A stretch of 64,000 bases of DNA, from the NCBI RefSeq assembly GCF_013376415.1, contig NZ_WYET01000003.1, positions 1 through 64,000 of the forward strand. Reading direction: 5' to 3'. The translations under genes were made by a program, and so were the position numbers. Positions 34,835 to 44,655 of the stretch are shown piece by piece. Each line of letters begins with the position of its first letter. Position 1 is the first letter of the stretch. The notes beneath the pieces were generated by a model. It saw only the letters and a program-made list of their open reading frames with translations. It did no database searches and was not told where the DNA came from. Source of the DNA: Flagellimonas chongwuensis. Its GTDB lineage: Bacteria > Bacteroidota > Bacteroidia > Flavobacteriales > Flavobacteriaceae.

Positions 34835-35737
34835 TTAGCTTATAAACTTATCTAATACGTATACAATCTGAATCAATGATATGTAGGTTACACTGGCCAA
34901 CATCAATTTTCTGGCTGATGCATTGTCCCTATTTTCATAAAGTTTGAAAGCAAAAAACAACATGACCAATCCTGACAAAAATACGATGATTGCCGCAGTA
35001 ATGGAAAGGTTAAGCCTACCTGTAAAACCAAAAACCGGGACAATGGAGATTACAATCATCCAGATGGTGTACAGTATGATCTGAAGTGCCGTTCCCTTAT
35101 CCCTATTCCCTGTAGGCAACATTTTGAATCCTGCCTGCTTATAATCGTCATCTAACATCCACCCGAGTGCCCAAAAGTGCGGAAACTGCCAAAAAAATTG
35201 AATCATGAACAATGTCCCCGGCTCAATACCAAAATCATCGGTCGCTGCCACCCACCCCAACATAAAAGGTATGGCTCCGGGAAAGGCACCTACGAATACG
35301 GATAAAGGCGATTTTGTTTTCAGCGGCGTATAAACACTGGTATACAAAAAAATGGATATGGCACCGAACATCGCCGTTTTAGGGCTAAGTGCAAGCAAAG
35401 CCAAAACTCCCAGCACTGTTAACGTGACTGCAATGATCAATGCGGTCCTCACGCTCATTCTTCCCGAGGGAATGGGGCGGTTTCGGGTACGCTTCATTAG
35501 AGCGTCGAGGTCTTTTTCTATAATTTGATTATAGGCATTTGAGGCTCCGACCATGCAGTACCCCCCGAACATCAATAACAATAAAGAGACCAAATCCACC
35601 TGATAGGCACCCAGAAAATACCCCGCAATCGAAGAGAAGACCACGCTTACGGCCAATTTGGCCTTGGTAATCTCCTTAAAGTCGGAAAATACTAGGGAAA
35701 GGGTATTGCTTTTTACTGAACCTACGGCAGATTTCAT
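34835..35737 (-). CDS. ctaB: Protoheme IX farnesyltransferase (heme O synthase)
   Basis: A 300-residue inner-membrane enzyme of the UbiA prenyltransferase superfamily with about eight helices. It adds a farnesyl group to heme B to make heme O, the precursor of heme A for cytochrome oxidase. The substrate-binding motif is NQIIEKDLDALMKRTRNRPI (about 70-89), followed by SGRM. The second aspartate-rich region lies near LDDDYKQAGFKMLP. It is the first gene of the oxidase operon, with a well-placed promoter 20 bases upstream. Length is normal. Confidence 0.96.
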   Translation of the reverse strand: MKSAVGSVKSNTLSLVFSDFKEITKAKLAVSVVFSSIAGYFLGAYQVDLVSLLLLMFGGYCMVGASNAYNQIIEKDLDALMKRTRNRPIPSGRMSVRTALIIAVTLTVLGVLALLALSPKTAMFGAISIFLYTSVYTPLKTKSPLSVFVGAFPGAIPFMLGWVAATDDFGIEPGTLFMIQFFWQFPHFWALGWMLDDDYKQAGFKMLPTGNRDKGTALQIILYTIWMIVISIVPVFGFTGRLNLSITAAIIVFLSGLVMLFFAFKLYENRDNASARKLMLASVTYISLIQIVYVLDKFIS

Positions 35738-35756
35738 CCACTACATTATTGGCTGG

Positions 35757-35787
35757 CAAAGATAACGCCAGTGTATATCTTTTGCAA
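35757..35787 (-). promoter_or_regulatory. Promoter of the ctaB-cox operon
   Basis: On the minus strand TTG (35785-35787) is followed after 20 bases by TATCTTTG (35757-35764), matching the Bacteroidota consensus TTG-N17-23-TAnnTTTG. It gives a leader of about 13 bases before ctaB. Confidence 0.65.
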
Positions 35788-35825
35788 CCAAAGCTAAAGT
35801 TTTATGATTCTAGTATTTAAATGAA

Positions 35826-35860
35826 TAAAAAAAGCCCTGACGTTTCCATCAGGGCTTTTT
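35826..35860 (-). terminator. Intrinsic terminator after the TonB gene
   Basis: AAAAAGCCCTGA and TCAGGGCTTTTT form a 12-pair stem around an eight-base loop, with T runs on both strands. It lies about 33 bases after the TonB-family stop (minus) and just upstream of the ctaB promoter, and could also block plus-strand transcription. Confidence 0.9.
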
Positions 35861-35892
35861 CTATTCCTACCTCGGCAAGAATTATATAAATT

Positions 35893-36597
35893 TTACTGAA
35901 GCTTAAATGTAATTGGAATACTGAAAGGAACCTTTACTGGCCTACCCCTCTGTTTTCCAGGTGTCATTTTAGGCAGTTTTTGAATAATTCTCATTGCCTC
36001 TGCTTCCAAGTTTTTGTCCGGTCCACGCATTCTAATGTTTCCGATACTTCCATCTTTCTGGATAACGAAAATTACACTTACCCTACCTTGAACTCCCATT
36101 TCTTGGGCAATTTCTGGGTAACGGAAGTTTTTACGGATGTGGTTTTGCATTTGTTCTTGGAAACAAGCCTTTTTATCCTTAGCGTTTTCGCACCCAGGGA
36201 ATACTGGCACGTCCTCGATAACTGCAAAAGGAACAGAGATATCTTCTTCAACTTCCTCTACTTCAACTTCCTCGATTTCGATTACCTCTTCTTCTTGGCT
36301 GGTTTCAGTAGATTCGATTACTGTTTCCTCAACTTCTTCCTCATCCTCTACAACCTCGATAACTTCGGGGGCTGCAGGTGGCGGTGGTGGCGGTGGAGTC
36401 TTAATCTGCTCGGTCATTGGCACTTCTTCGTCCAATTGATCTTCAACATTCATAGAAATGTCGTAATCATTGACCTTGTCATATTTTTTCCACTCCATTG
36501 CTCCGTATACCAATGCCAAAACAGCGGCCAATCCTATAACGAAATATAGGGCACTGTTTCTTCCTACGTCTGCTTTCGGGTTCTTTTTTGGTTCCAT
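35893..36597 (-). CDS. TonB family energy transducer with glutamate-rich linker
   Basis: A 234-residue protein. One N-terminal helix (about 14-33) would contact ExbB/ExbD. The proline run at 68-74 is followed by a very acidic, valine/isoleucine-glutamate linker (about 78-119). The motif VPVFPGCENAKD leads into the C-terminal TonB domain (about 150-234; EMGVQGRVSVIFVIQKDGSI and KLPKMTPGKQRGRPV). It transmits proton-motive force to TonB-dependent receptors in the outer membrane. The usual linker is Pro-Glu/Pro-Lys rich, so a mostly Glu linker is noteworthy. A Shine-Dalgarno-like AAGGAG lies seven bases before the ATG. It follows vanZ by 63 bases and ends at a strong terminator. Confidence 0.93.
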   Translation of the reverse strand: MEPKKNPKADVGRNSALYFVIGLAAVLALVYGAMEWKKYDKVNDYDISMNVEDQLDEEVPMTEQIKTPPPPPPPAAPEVIEVVEDEEEVEETVIESTETSQEEEVIEIEEVEVEEVEEDISVPFAVIEDVPVFPGCENAKDKKACFQEQMQNHIRKNFRYPEIAQEMGVQGRVSVIFVIQKDGSIGNIRMRGPDKNLEAEAMRIIQKLPKMTPGKQRGRPVKVPFSIPITFKLQ

Positions 36598-36604
36598 CCT
36601 TTTT

Positions 36605-36610
36605 CTCCTT
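36605..36610 (-). promoter_or_regulatory. Shine-Dalgarno-like site before the TonB gene
   Basis: AAGGAG on the minus strand sits seven bases before the ATG, the classical spacing. Most starts in this window lack such a site, as expected for Bacteroidota, so this one stands out within a purine-rich leader. Confidence 0.4.
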
Positions 36611-36660
36611 TTCTAAATTTAGTGTTTGCTAATTTAATTATTAATTGGTTAAATAAACAA

Positions 36661-37068
36661 TTAAAATTTCCATTTTAACGGGTTTTTCTTAGAAAAAAAC
36701 CACCGAATCAACCCAATTCCTGCAAATGCTCCCAGTGTATTTGCCAAAACATCGGCAAATTCGGCCATCCGATCCGTTGTTAGGGTATATTGCAGCACCT
36801 CAATCAGCATTCCATATAATATAGCGAAAATCAAAACAATAATCAAGGTTTTTCTCAATCCTAGGCTTCCAGAGGTTCTTTCCCGTAAACTTAAACTTCC
36901 CACAAATGCGAACACCAAATAAAATGTAAAATGAACGATTTTATCGGCATAGGGAATATCCAGACCTCCTGTATCCAAATCCATTTGAGAGAAAGAAAAT
37001 AAGCTGAGCATTGTGATGACCACTACCCAGCTTATAAACAATATAGTATATATGCTTTTTTTAAGCAC
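36661..37068 (-). CDS. VanZ family membrane protein
   Basis: A 135-residue inner-membrane protein with four helices (about 6-25, 42-58, 72-90, 105-125). It shows the VanZ-like pattern [20 protein letters not shown], then [29 protein letters not shown]. The function of stand-alone VanZ-like proteins is not known; VanZ itself gives low-level teicoplanin resistance. Its start overlaps the end of gcvH by eight bases, so it is translationally coupled to it. Confidence 0.88.
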   Translation of the reverse strand: MLKKSIYTILFISWVVVITMLSLFSFSQMDLDTGGLDIPYADKIVHFTFYLVFAFVGSLSLRERTSGSLGLRKTLIIVLIFAILYGMLIEVLQYTLTTDRMAEFADVLANTLGAFAGIGLIRWFFSKKNPLKWKF

Positions 37069-37441
37069 CTATCAATGCCTTGTAATCATCAGCACTCATT
37101 AATTCTTCTACCTCGGAAGGCTCGCTAATTTTTATTTTCACCATCCAGCCATCGCCATAAGGGTCGGAATTCACTTTTTCGGGCTCGTCTTCCAATGTTT
37201 CATTAAATTCTACGATTTCACCGCTCAACGGCAAAAACAAATCAGAAACGGTCTTTACGGCCTCAACGGTTCCAAAAACCTCTTCTTTATCCAAGGTTTC
37301 ATCCAAAGTTTCCACCTCTACGTAAACGATATCCCCTAGTTCGCTCTGGGCAAAATCCGTGATTCCAACGGTTGCGATATCCCCATCTATCTTGACCCAC
37401 TCATGGTCCTTTGTGTACTTTAATTCTGATGGTATGTTCAT
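37061..37441 (-). CDS. gcvH: Glycine cleavage system H protein
   Basis: A 126-residue lipoyl carrier that shuttles the aminomethyl group among the P, T and L proteins in glycine cleavage. The N-terminus [20 protein letters not shown] fixes the start at 37441; a longer frame of 25 codons would run through the promoter and is rejected. The lipoylated residue should be Lys63 in [15 protein letters not shown]. Length is normal. It has its own promoter at 37470-37501 and overlaps vanZ by eight bases. Other gcv genes are not in the window. Confidence 0.97.
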   Translation of the reverse strand: MNIPSELKYTKDHEWVKIDGDIATVGITDFAQSELGDIVYVEVETLDETLDKEEVFGTVEAVKTVSDLFLPLSGEIVEFNETLEDEPEKVNSDPYGDGWMVKIKISEPSEVEELMSADDYKALIGA

Positions 37442-37469
37442 TGCTAATGTATTTGAATTAGTCGATGGA

Positions 37470-37501
37470 CAAATGTAACAGATTGCGGAAAGCTTTTCAA
37501 A
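37470..37501 (-). promoter_or_regulatory. Promoter of gcvH-vanZ
   Basis: On the minus strand TTTG (37498-37501) and TACATTTG (37470-37477) are separated by 20 bases, a full match to the Bacteroidota consensus. The predicted leader is about 22 bases, agreeing with the gcvH start at 37441. Confidence 0.72.
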
Positions 37502-37546
37502 GAAACTTTGCCACAAAATGACGTATAAATAAATATAGGGTGTTTT

Positions 37547-40500
37547 CTAGTTTCCGAAGTTATATCGCAACGTAAAGCCGGTATTGATGGTAGTCTGTGG
37601 AAATGCAGTGGATACCGCAAACTCAGAAAAGGAATGATCATAGAAGAACAAGGCGTTCAAACTTTTGCTTAGGGCATAATCCGCAGTAAATTTTATGGAC
37701 ATTAATCGCTGACCGGAAGTAATTTGATTGTTATTGATATCCAAGTTACGGATGATGGTGATGTTATCACGAAGTGATAGGTCGGCCTTCAGGTTCAAAT
37801 CTCCCTTCAACCGTGTTTTCTCTCCGCCGATATTGGTCACAAATTTTACATCCTTAAAGCGATAGCCCAAACCAAGCGTGTATTCATTTCCGTTGATTTC
37901 GGTCAACAAATTATTATCAAAACTCATAGACAGGGTTCTGCTCGTCCGCATCTCGGCCAAAAAGCTGAAAGAATTTTGCATCTCAAAATCCACTCGCATC
38001 AACGGATTGAACTCATCCGTAAGCACCACATTATTGATCAATGTTTTGGGGAGCCAATCACCGGTCTCTGAGTCGACAGAAGTGTTTTGGCGCTCCAAAT
38101 TGGTCTGGAACGAGTTCACACTGTAGGCAGCGCGATATCCATGGCTCAAGGAGAATCGCTTGAATTTCTTTTTGAACCATCTGTTTTTCATCAAACCGGT
38201 GTACTTAATGTTCCAGTTTGGAATCGGGATTTCCCGGAATGCATCCAAATTAACACTTTCAGCATCCTGACCTGTATATGCGGCAAAGAAGGCCGGAAGC
38301 AATACTTCCTGCTGCGTTTTACCATATCGCTCTGGAAAACCGTCCTCATCCAATTGCCCAGGATTCTCCCCTCTATCGGCAACCAATCTATTTGCAACGG
38401 TAATACGGTTTTGTTTGAACTGCTCAAAGGTTTCGGAATCAAATTCATCACTTTTACTGAACACGGTTCCGATCATTACGGTGGAGATGCTAAAGTTCCC
38501 CATTTCGTTGATCAATCCCGGTTGTCCGTTTGCCCATTCCTCAGGACTATAGGTCTCTTGTGACGAACTCATAAAGTTTCTATCGGCACTAAGGTCGATT
38601 GTCAAATCTTGTGTTGGCTGGGCCGTGGCAGTAACATTCAATTGCCTATTGGTGTTCTGCATAAATTGGTTGCTGTACTCTGGATAATCCGTCAACCATC
38701 CTCTACGTGCCGCTTCGAACCTTACATCGGACTGACTTCCAAAGACAAATCCCAATGTTGGTCGAGAAGTTCCGATAAATCCGATGGATTGGGTATAACC
38801 TGGCAAAACCGTTCCCCGATTTTCGCTGTAATTGACATTGACCCGTTTTACCATAGTAACAATATCCACCAAGGTATTGAAACCTTTACTGGTTTTTCGG
38901 GGACCTTCTGCTTCTTCACCATTAGCGGGGTTACCGGCTTTGTCCCTCCTTATAGCGGCTTGGTTCGCTGTTACTTTTCCGTCACGTTTCTTCAGACCCA
39001 AAAAGTCATAAAAACGTTGCATGCTCATATTGGCCGTCAAATTATGGGTGCTGGCATTTTGAACGGTGTTGATGTTTTCCTCGGCAACTTCTATAAGCGC
39101 ATCGCCTCCGCGCTGCCAATCAAAGTTACTGGTATAGGTGTACTGGGCATTTATAAAATTAAGGAACGGAATCTTGCTGAACGGCAGCTCATAGTTCAAC
39201 TGCATTTGCTGTGCATGTCGGTTGGGCTCACCAATATCGAAGAATCCATCCCAAAGGTCCAATGCCTGATTGATTCCCGAATCCCTGTCATCATCAACAT
39301 TGAAATAGTTACGGACAATATTGTTGTTGGAAGCGGTCAGGTTCAACCGTAATGATTTTGACAAACTATAGTTGAGGGCATATTGCCAATTGAATAAGTA
39401 ATTACGTTGTTGAAGCAATGGCAACTGCAGCGCATCTACTCCTGGCTCCAACACATCACGATACCTTTGTTGATTAAAGGAGCGGTTATAGTTGGCATTC
39501 ACCGACAGGCTTGTAGGCAGGGCATTAAAGTTTAAATCCTTGAGCCATTGCCAATATTTACCTGTGAGCATGGAATCTTTTTTGGCGAACGGCGCCACTG
39601 GAGCTGGCTTAAAATTATGATTGTAAACGAATCCCGTTGAAACGTTTTGGTCCCTAAGCTCTGCCACCTCAAAATCCCTATGGTCGGTTTCGTTATAGGA
39701 ATAATTAAAGGTAAAATTTTCCACATCGAAGAAATTTTCCTCGGCTTCCTCTCCCCTATTTTTTCTGACCCCGATCAAATTGATACTGGTTCGTTTGGTA
39801 TAATCCTCCGCTTGCTCCTGAATGGTTTCAGCTTCTTCTTGTGTTGAAGCTGCAGCAATCCTGTCGTCCAATCTTAAATCATCATAAACAGGGTCGAACT
39901 CAGGTGTAATCAATGTTTCAGAAATACCATAATTGAATGGTAGTTGCAGATTCCATTTCTTGGGAAACAATTGCCCCACATTTACATTGGTGACCACATC
40001 ATAGGAAATAGCATCTTCCAAAGCACGCTCGGTCGGGGTCTGATCTATAGACCCAAAACCAGATGTACTTCTGCTTCCTGTTGCGGTTACATTGGCAAAA
40101 TCGGCCATGTTGGCGTCCAAGGCAGCAGTTGCGGCCCAGCCTCCATTATTTTCCAATCCCGCCAAACGAAGCTCGTTGAACCAAACTTCTCCCCTTGCAG
40201 GTATATCATCGATATTCTTGATACCGACCATCATACCACGGATACTACCCAAGGATGGGTTACCCCTGATACCAATACGGACCCTTCCCAAAGTTCTTGG
40301 AGCGAACTCATCTACCAAAACAGCCTCGCCATCCACTATTTCATAGTAATTGATTTCGTCCAGGGTCTGATCTGATATTCCTTTTGATTTCACCTTGTTC
40401 AAATCCCTCAATGCTACATCAATTTCGTTGACATCTGGCCAAATCTCTTCCGCAGTTGATGCTCCGAAGGAGGTAAATTGAAGCGGCAATTCTATCTGAT

Positions 40501-43500
40501 AAAAGTTTTCGGAGAAATCCGTGCCGATTCTCAAGAAACCGACCAAGGGTGTGTCACTGTCCGAATAATCGGCATTGAATATTTTTTCGGCGTGCATAAA
40601 CATTTTTAAACGTTCGTACTGACGCACATCCACATTCACATTTTTAAACACCCCACGGGAATCTTGGGACTCCAAATTTTCCACCACAAAGGACAATGAC
40701 TGCTCATTCTGACGGATAATTGTATTGTTGTTGTTCAACTGTTCCCTGAAAACTCCTGGAGGCAATACATATGGTATGGGTTGCCTTCCATAATTTTCCT
40801 CTATGTTCACCGTATTCACATCGGTCACGGTAGCATCATCCGTAGGATCATTGTCCACAGTGGGCTGTAGCGAATTGGTATAGGTCCTCCAATCGCCGCG
40901 TACCAAATCCAAAGTAGCAAAACGAAGCACCACATCATCCGAAAACCCGGTAAGGTACATCCTCATAAAGCTAATGGACCTAAAATCCGAAATTCCACCG
41001 ACGGCATCGGTAAAATCGCTCAATGGGATTTTATATTGAATCCATCTACGGTTCAACTGCGTTCCATTGGGCAGCGTAGGTGTTTGTCCTTCACGGATAT
41101 CCGTTACGTATTGATCATCGATAGTTGTATTTGGCTTTATTTGAATACGGTATTCGTAATAGCTGTTCACAGTATTCATGGTCAAATCCCTATCGATATC
41201 CTCCACATCGGGCAAAGTGGTGGAGCCCCTATTAGTGTTTGTAACGGTGACCGGGGAGTTTCCCTGTGTATTGTTGAAATCCAAATAGCGTTCTAAGATA
41301 CCTCCCTCGCGATTTAAGTAATATTGGTAGTTGTCCAAAGCAGGGTCTTCTGCCGGACCATTATAGATTGTAGCTTCTTCCGCATCGCCGTAACCATCCA
41401 AACCAAGGTCTTGTGCCGACCTATTGGCTTCATCAGCATCAAATGCGTAAACCAAAGACTGCGTGGAAGGTACTTGACCCCAAATGGTCTCTCTCGGAAT
41501 TTCATTATTGGTGCTGGCAGGCAATCCGTTTTCGTATTGCTTTCTACCATCCTTTAAAATATCTTCGGAAATATTTCCCAGGTTGAGCACCAGTTCCCCC
41601 GCATTGCCATCAACGGTTTCGCCATCGACATAAGGGTCCAACACCCAAAATTGGACAAACTCCACATTGGATTGTTCAAAATTGGTACTGCTCAACGGTC
41701 TCATGATTCCACCCCATTTGGCATCCGGGGTTTCGGTCTCAAAACTTGGATTGGCGTTGTACGGTCCTTTTGCGTTGGGATAGTAAACTATGTCCAAAGT
41801 GCTTTGCACTTGGGTCTGCCCTTGTGCAATATCGGTTTCGGTAAATACCTCATCAATAAAAACCCTACGGGTAGAGTTCAGGGAAATATCGTTGTCCGAT
41901 AATCCAGATGGTCTTTGGTTGGTATAAAAAATAGGATCGATGGTGTACCAAGCCATTTTTGCCCGCTCGTACCCAACATCTATTCCCGTTCTATCATTCA
42001 AAAACTCTACTGGCGGGCTCGCCAATGTCCACCCCAGGGATGAGCGAATATCAATCAAGGCCTGTGCACCTTCAAAATCATCCAGATAGGTAGTTGTCTC
42101 CCCTTGAAAGTCGGCATTCTTTGGTGAATTGGGCCTTAAAAATGCTACCTCTCCCCTTACAGAAAGATTTGAAGGCACATCCGTATCAATATTTGGCAAT
42201 TTATTGGCCAATCTCGTCAGAAAAGGAATTTCAGTACTAAAGTTTCCGTTCAGTCCAAAAATAGTATTGTTCACGGGCTCGATTCCGTAGTTTGATTTTT
42301 GGGTCAAGGGACGCTCGTTCAAGTTGAGAAAGGTTCCCCCTAAAAGAAACTTTTCGTTGAATTTATGTTCCACGTTCACCCCTGCAAAACGTCTGGTCTG
42401 CTGACCAAACACCGCATTGTTCTCAACCGAAATATTGATAGGCGTATTGGATGCCTCCAAACTTGGGTCGAGAAGCTGCACCGTACCAGCTTGATAATTT
42501 ACAGTATAATCAATCCCTTCTTGCAACTGGCGACCTCCTGCAGTTACGGTAACCGAGCCTTGAGGCACATTGAAAGCTCCAATTGGAATACCGTTATTGG
42601 ATTGCGAAGTATATTTTCCTTTTATTTGAAATCTGTTTTTTTCGGCATCCTGTAACGAAGCTGCCTTGGTCTTGGCGTACATGTTTCGGAACACGTAGCG
42701 CTGTTGGTTGGGATTGTAGCCCTGATCGTTGTCCACATCGTAGACCCCACCTCCCAACAATTCAAAAAGATACTCTCCGAATGGTTCGACCTTCGTGAAA
42801 ATAATCCGTCCTGATTGCGAATCGACCGTAATTCCTTCAACATAATCAAAAAAGCCATCTCCGCCCGGTTGCACATCATTATAAGTGTTCAAACGGTCCA
42901 GATTAAATACATTTAATAGCACTTGGTCCTGTAGACCAGTGGGCCAACCAGCGTTCGGGTCGACCGGAGTAATATAATTTCTAGGCGTTGGGTCCGAGTA
43001 GAGGATATTGAGCCTAAAATCTTCTTGGCTCAATTGATAAGCTCCTGTAGAGTAGATGTTCTTCATCATCAAATCCCAAATAGGGTCTTGCACATTGGTG
43101 ATGTTACTTTTCAATAGTTTCAAGACCAATGAATTGTTCTCAATCAAGTTGGAATTTGGTGGAACCGTGGTCGCATCCACACCTCCGTTGGCAAATTCCC
43201 CAACTTGATAGACCTGCCCATTAAAGGTATACTGGAAAGCAACCCCGAGCACCTCATCATTGCTCAAACTCTGGCTCAAAGAAATATAACCCAATTGGGA
43301 ATCGAATTCATAATCGCGGCCAGCCTCCAGTTTTCTCGCATTTTCCAAGATTGCATAATCAAAACCTTGGTTTACGGTATATCCTGGGATATTAAATCCT
43401 GCTTCCACCGTGGCGATGTCCCGGATGGACTGGGTAAGCGCTCCGCTACCTATTTGATTTGGATCATAGTCATTAGCACCATTCTGTGGAAGTCCTGTGG

Positions 43501-44650
43501 CCACTGCCTGGGGATTAAAAAATCCTGCGGGGTCCCCATTGTTCACTCCTATACGGGTATTATCCGAAATGGCCTCTCCCAAATCCTGGATGGCCACCAC
43601 ATTTCGCACATTCTGAGTCTGTTGGTTTCGGTTGGTCACCCATACCTCCAAACGCGTAATCTGCACTTGGGTCTGTATAAAGGGGTAAAACTGCAAGGCA
43701 CGGTCGTAATTGTCACGGAAATAATGTGCCAGGAAAAAGTGCCTGTCCTCATCATAATCCAAAGCCGTAAGTGAAAATTCATTTACTGTTCCACCACCTT
43801 GGGCAACTACGGTATTGTTTTGCGAACGCTGTTCAGAGAAAACAGCCGTTACCGTGGTTTTTCCAAATTGAAGCTGTGTTTTTACACCAAACAAACTCTG
43901 CGCACCGGTAATCAAAGAACTGTTGAGCGGCATACTTACGTTACCTACTTCAATTTTATGAAGAATATCGTCCTCGGTGGGGGTGTAATCCAACTTGACC
44001 AAATTCTGGAAATCGAACGTGGCCTCTGTATCGTAGTTTGCTGTCACCTGAAGACGTTCCCCTACTTTTCCCAACAAACTCAAACTGATACGCTGGTCAA
44101 AATCAAAAGAAAGGTTGGTTCGGTTTCTAGGGGACAATGCAGGGTTATCGTTCTTCTGCCACAAAACGCCCAAATCCATGGCTACCGACCCTTGTGGAAT
44201 CACCTCAATGGTGTTTCCCCCAAAAATGGTCTCAAAAAAGTTACTGTTTACATAAAAATTGGGCAAAAGGTTTCGTCTAGCCTCTTCGCTACCGGCCTTT
44301 TTTCCGGCGTAGGCATCTCCTTTTTGCTTAAAATAGAGTTTCATCTGCTCCCTCTCCACCAAATCATAGTACTGCTCGGGCGTAAGGATTATTGGGTAAT
44401 TAACATTGAAATCGCCAATGCTCTCGGTATATACGTAAGTGTTTGTTTTGGGGTCATAGGTATATTTTGCAACAATGCTGTCGGGATTTTGCATAATAAG
44501 GCGACCAAGCTCAACTCCTGTTTGCACGGAATCCTGAGCCTGCTCGTTAGTTTCCTGCGCCAATAGGTTGGATATGGACAACAAACAAACAATAAAGAAG
44601 GTGTACTTAAAACGTATTGGTTTAAGTATTGGTTTTGCCCCTTTTTTCAA
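37547..44650 (-). CDS. sprA: T9SS outer-membrane translocon SprA
   Basis: A 2367-residue protein, the size and composition of SprA (Sov in Porphyromonas), which forms the giant 36-strand outer-membrane barrel through which T9SS substrates leave the cell. A signal peptide (1-31, SISNLLAQ) is followed by the SprA N-terminal region (for example ILTPEQYYDLVEREQMKLYF and LPNFYVNSNFFETIFGGNTI). Alternating barrel strands and large periplasmic/external domains (for example GEVWFNELRLAGLENNGGWA) continue to the terminal strand INTGFTLRYNFGN. It starts five bases after ruvA, in a maeB-ruvA-sprA order. The surface module at 4-9 kb and the stand-alone PorP/SprF-like gene are expected to depend on it. 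Confidence 0.97.
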   Translation of the reverse strand: MKKGAKPILKPIRFKYTFFIVCLLSISNLLAQETNEQAQDSVQTGVELGRLIMQNPDSIVAKYTYDPKTNTYVYTESIGDFNVNYPIILTPEQYYDLVEREQMKLYFKQKGDAYAGKKAGSEEARRNLLPNFYVNSNFFETIFGGNTIEVIPQGSVAMDLGVLWQKNDNPALSPRNRTNLSFDFDQRISLSLLGKVGERLQVTANYDTEATFDFQNLVKLDYTPTEDDILHKIEVGNVSMPLNSSLITGAQSLFGVKTQLQFGKTTVTAVFSEQRSQNNTVVAQGGGTVNEFSLTALDYDEDRHFFLAHYFRDNYDRALQFYPFIQTQVQITRLEVWVTNRNQQTQNVRNVVAIQDLGEAISDNTRIGVNNGDPAGFFNPQAVATGLPQNGANDYDPNQIGSGALTQSIRDIATVEAGFNIPGYTVNQGFDYAILENARKLEAGRDYEFDSQLGYISLSQSLSNDEVLGVAFQYTFNGQVYQVGEFANGGVDATTVPPNSNLIENNSLVLKLLKSNITNVQDPIWDLMMKNIYSTGAYQLSQEDFRLNILYSDPTPRNYITPVDPNAGWPTGLQDQVLLNVFNLDRLNTYNDVQPGGDGFFDYVEGITVDSQSGRIIFTKVEPFGEYLFELLGGGVYDVDNDQGYNPNQQRYVFRNMYAKTKAASLQDAEKNRFQIKGKYTSQSNNGIPIGAFNVPQGSVTVTAGGRQLQEGIDYTVNYQAGTVQLLDPSLEASNTPINISVENNAVFGQQTRRFAGVNVEHKFNEKFLLGGTFLNLNERPLTQKSNYGIEPVNNTIFGLNGNFSTEIPFLTRLANKLPNIDTDVPSNLSVRGEVAFLRPNSPKNADFQGETTTYLDDFEGAQALIDIRSSLGWTLASPPVEFLNDRTGIDVGYERAKMAWYTIDPIFYTNQRPSGLSDNDISLNSTRRVFIDEVFTETDIAQGQTQVQSTLDIVYYPNAKGPYNANPSFETETPDAKWGGIMRPLSSTNFEQSNVEFVQFWVLDPYVDGETVDGNAGELVLNLGNISEDILKDGRKQYENGLPASTNNEIPRETIWGQVPSTQSLVYAFDADEANRSAQDLGLDGYGDAEEATIYNGPAEDPALDNYQYYLNREGGILERYLDFNNTQGNSPVTVTNTNRGSTTLPDVEDIDRDLTMNTVNSYYEYRIQIKPNTTIDDQYVTDIREGQTPTLPNGTQLNRRWIQYKIPLSDFTDAVGGISDFRSISFMRMYLTGFSDDVVLRFATLDLVRGDWRTYTNSLQPTVDNDPTDDATVTDVNTVNIEENYGRQPIPYVLPPGVFREQLNNNNTIIRQNEQSLSFVVENLESQDSRGVFKNVNVDVRQYERLKMFMHAEKIFNADYSDSDTPLVGFLRIGTDFSENFYQIELPLQFTSFGASTAEEIWPDVNEIDVALRDLNKVKSKGISDQTLDEINYYEIVDGEAVLVDEFAPRTLGRVRIGIRGNPSLGSIRGMMVGIKNIDDIPARGEVWFNELRLAGLENNGGWAATAALDANMADFANVTATGSRSTSGFGSIDQTPTERALEDAISYDVVTNVNVGQLFPKKWNLQLPFNYGISETLITPEFDPVYDDLRLDDRIAAASTQEEAETIQEQAEDYTKRTSINLIGVRKNRGEEAEENFFDVENFTFNYSYNETDHRDFEVAELRDQNVSTGFVYNHNFKPAPVAPFAKKDSMLTGKYWQWLKDLNFNALPTSLSVNANYNRSFNQQRYRDVLEPGVDALQLPLLQQRNYLFNWQYALNYSLSKSLRLNLTASNNNIVRNYFNVDDDRDSGINQALDLWDGFFDIGEPNRHAQQMQLNYELPFSKIPFLNFINAQYTYTSNFDWQRGGDALIEVAEENINTVQNASTHNLTANMSMQRFYDFLGLKKRDGKVTANQAAIRRDKAGNPANGEEAEGPRKTSKGFNTLVDIVTMVKRVNVNYSENRGTVLPGYTQSIGFIGTSRPTLGFVFGSQSDVRFEAARRGWLTDYPEYSNQFMQNTNRQLNVTATAQPTQDLTIDLSADRNFMSSSQETYSPEEWANGQPGLINEMGNFSISTVMIGTVFSKSDEFDSETFEQFKQNRITVANRLVADRGENPGQLDEDGFPERYGKTQQEVLLPAFFAAYTGQDAESVNLDAFREIPIPNWNIKYTGLMKNRWFKKKFKRFSLSHGYRAAYSVNSFQTNLERQNTSVDSETGDWLPKTLINNVVLTDEFNPLMRVDFEMQNSFSFLAEMRTSRTLSMSFDNNLLTEINGNEYTLGLGYRFKDVKFVTNIGGEKTRLKGDLNLKADLSLRDNITIIRNLDINNNQITSGQRLMSIKFTADYALSKSLNALFFYDHSFSEFAVSTAFPQTTINTGFTLRYNFGN

Positions 44651-44655
44651 ACTAG

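Noticed and set aside
35980..36549. 189-codon plus-strand frame over the TonB gene
   Set aside because: Low-complexity reflection of the glutamate-rich linker on the other strand.
37442..37516. Longer N-terminus for GcvH
   Set aside because: It would be translated from DNA containing a full promoter match, and the family start is MNIP.
38087..44566. Several plus-strand frames of 150-255 codons inside sprA (for example 43799-44566 and 38609-39352)
   Set aside because: All are antisense to a continuous 2367-codon SprA gene, with no signatures of their own.
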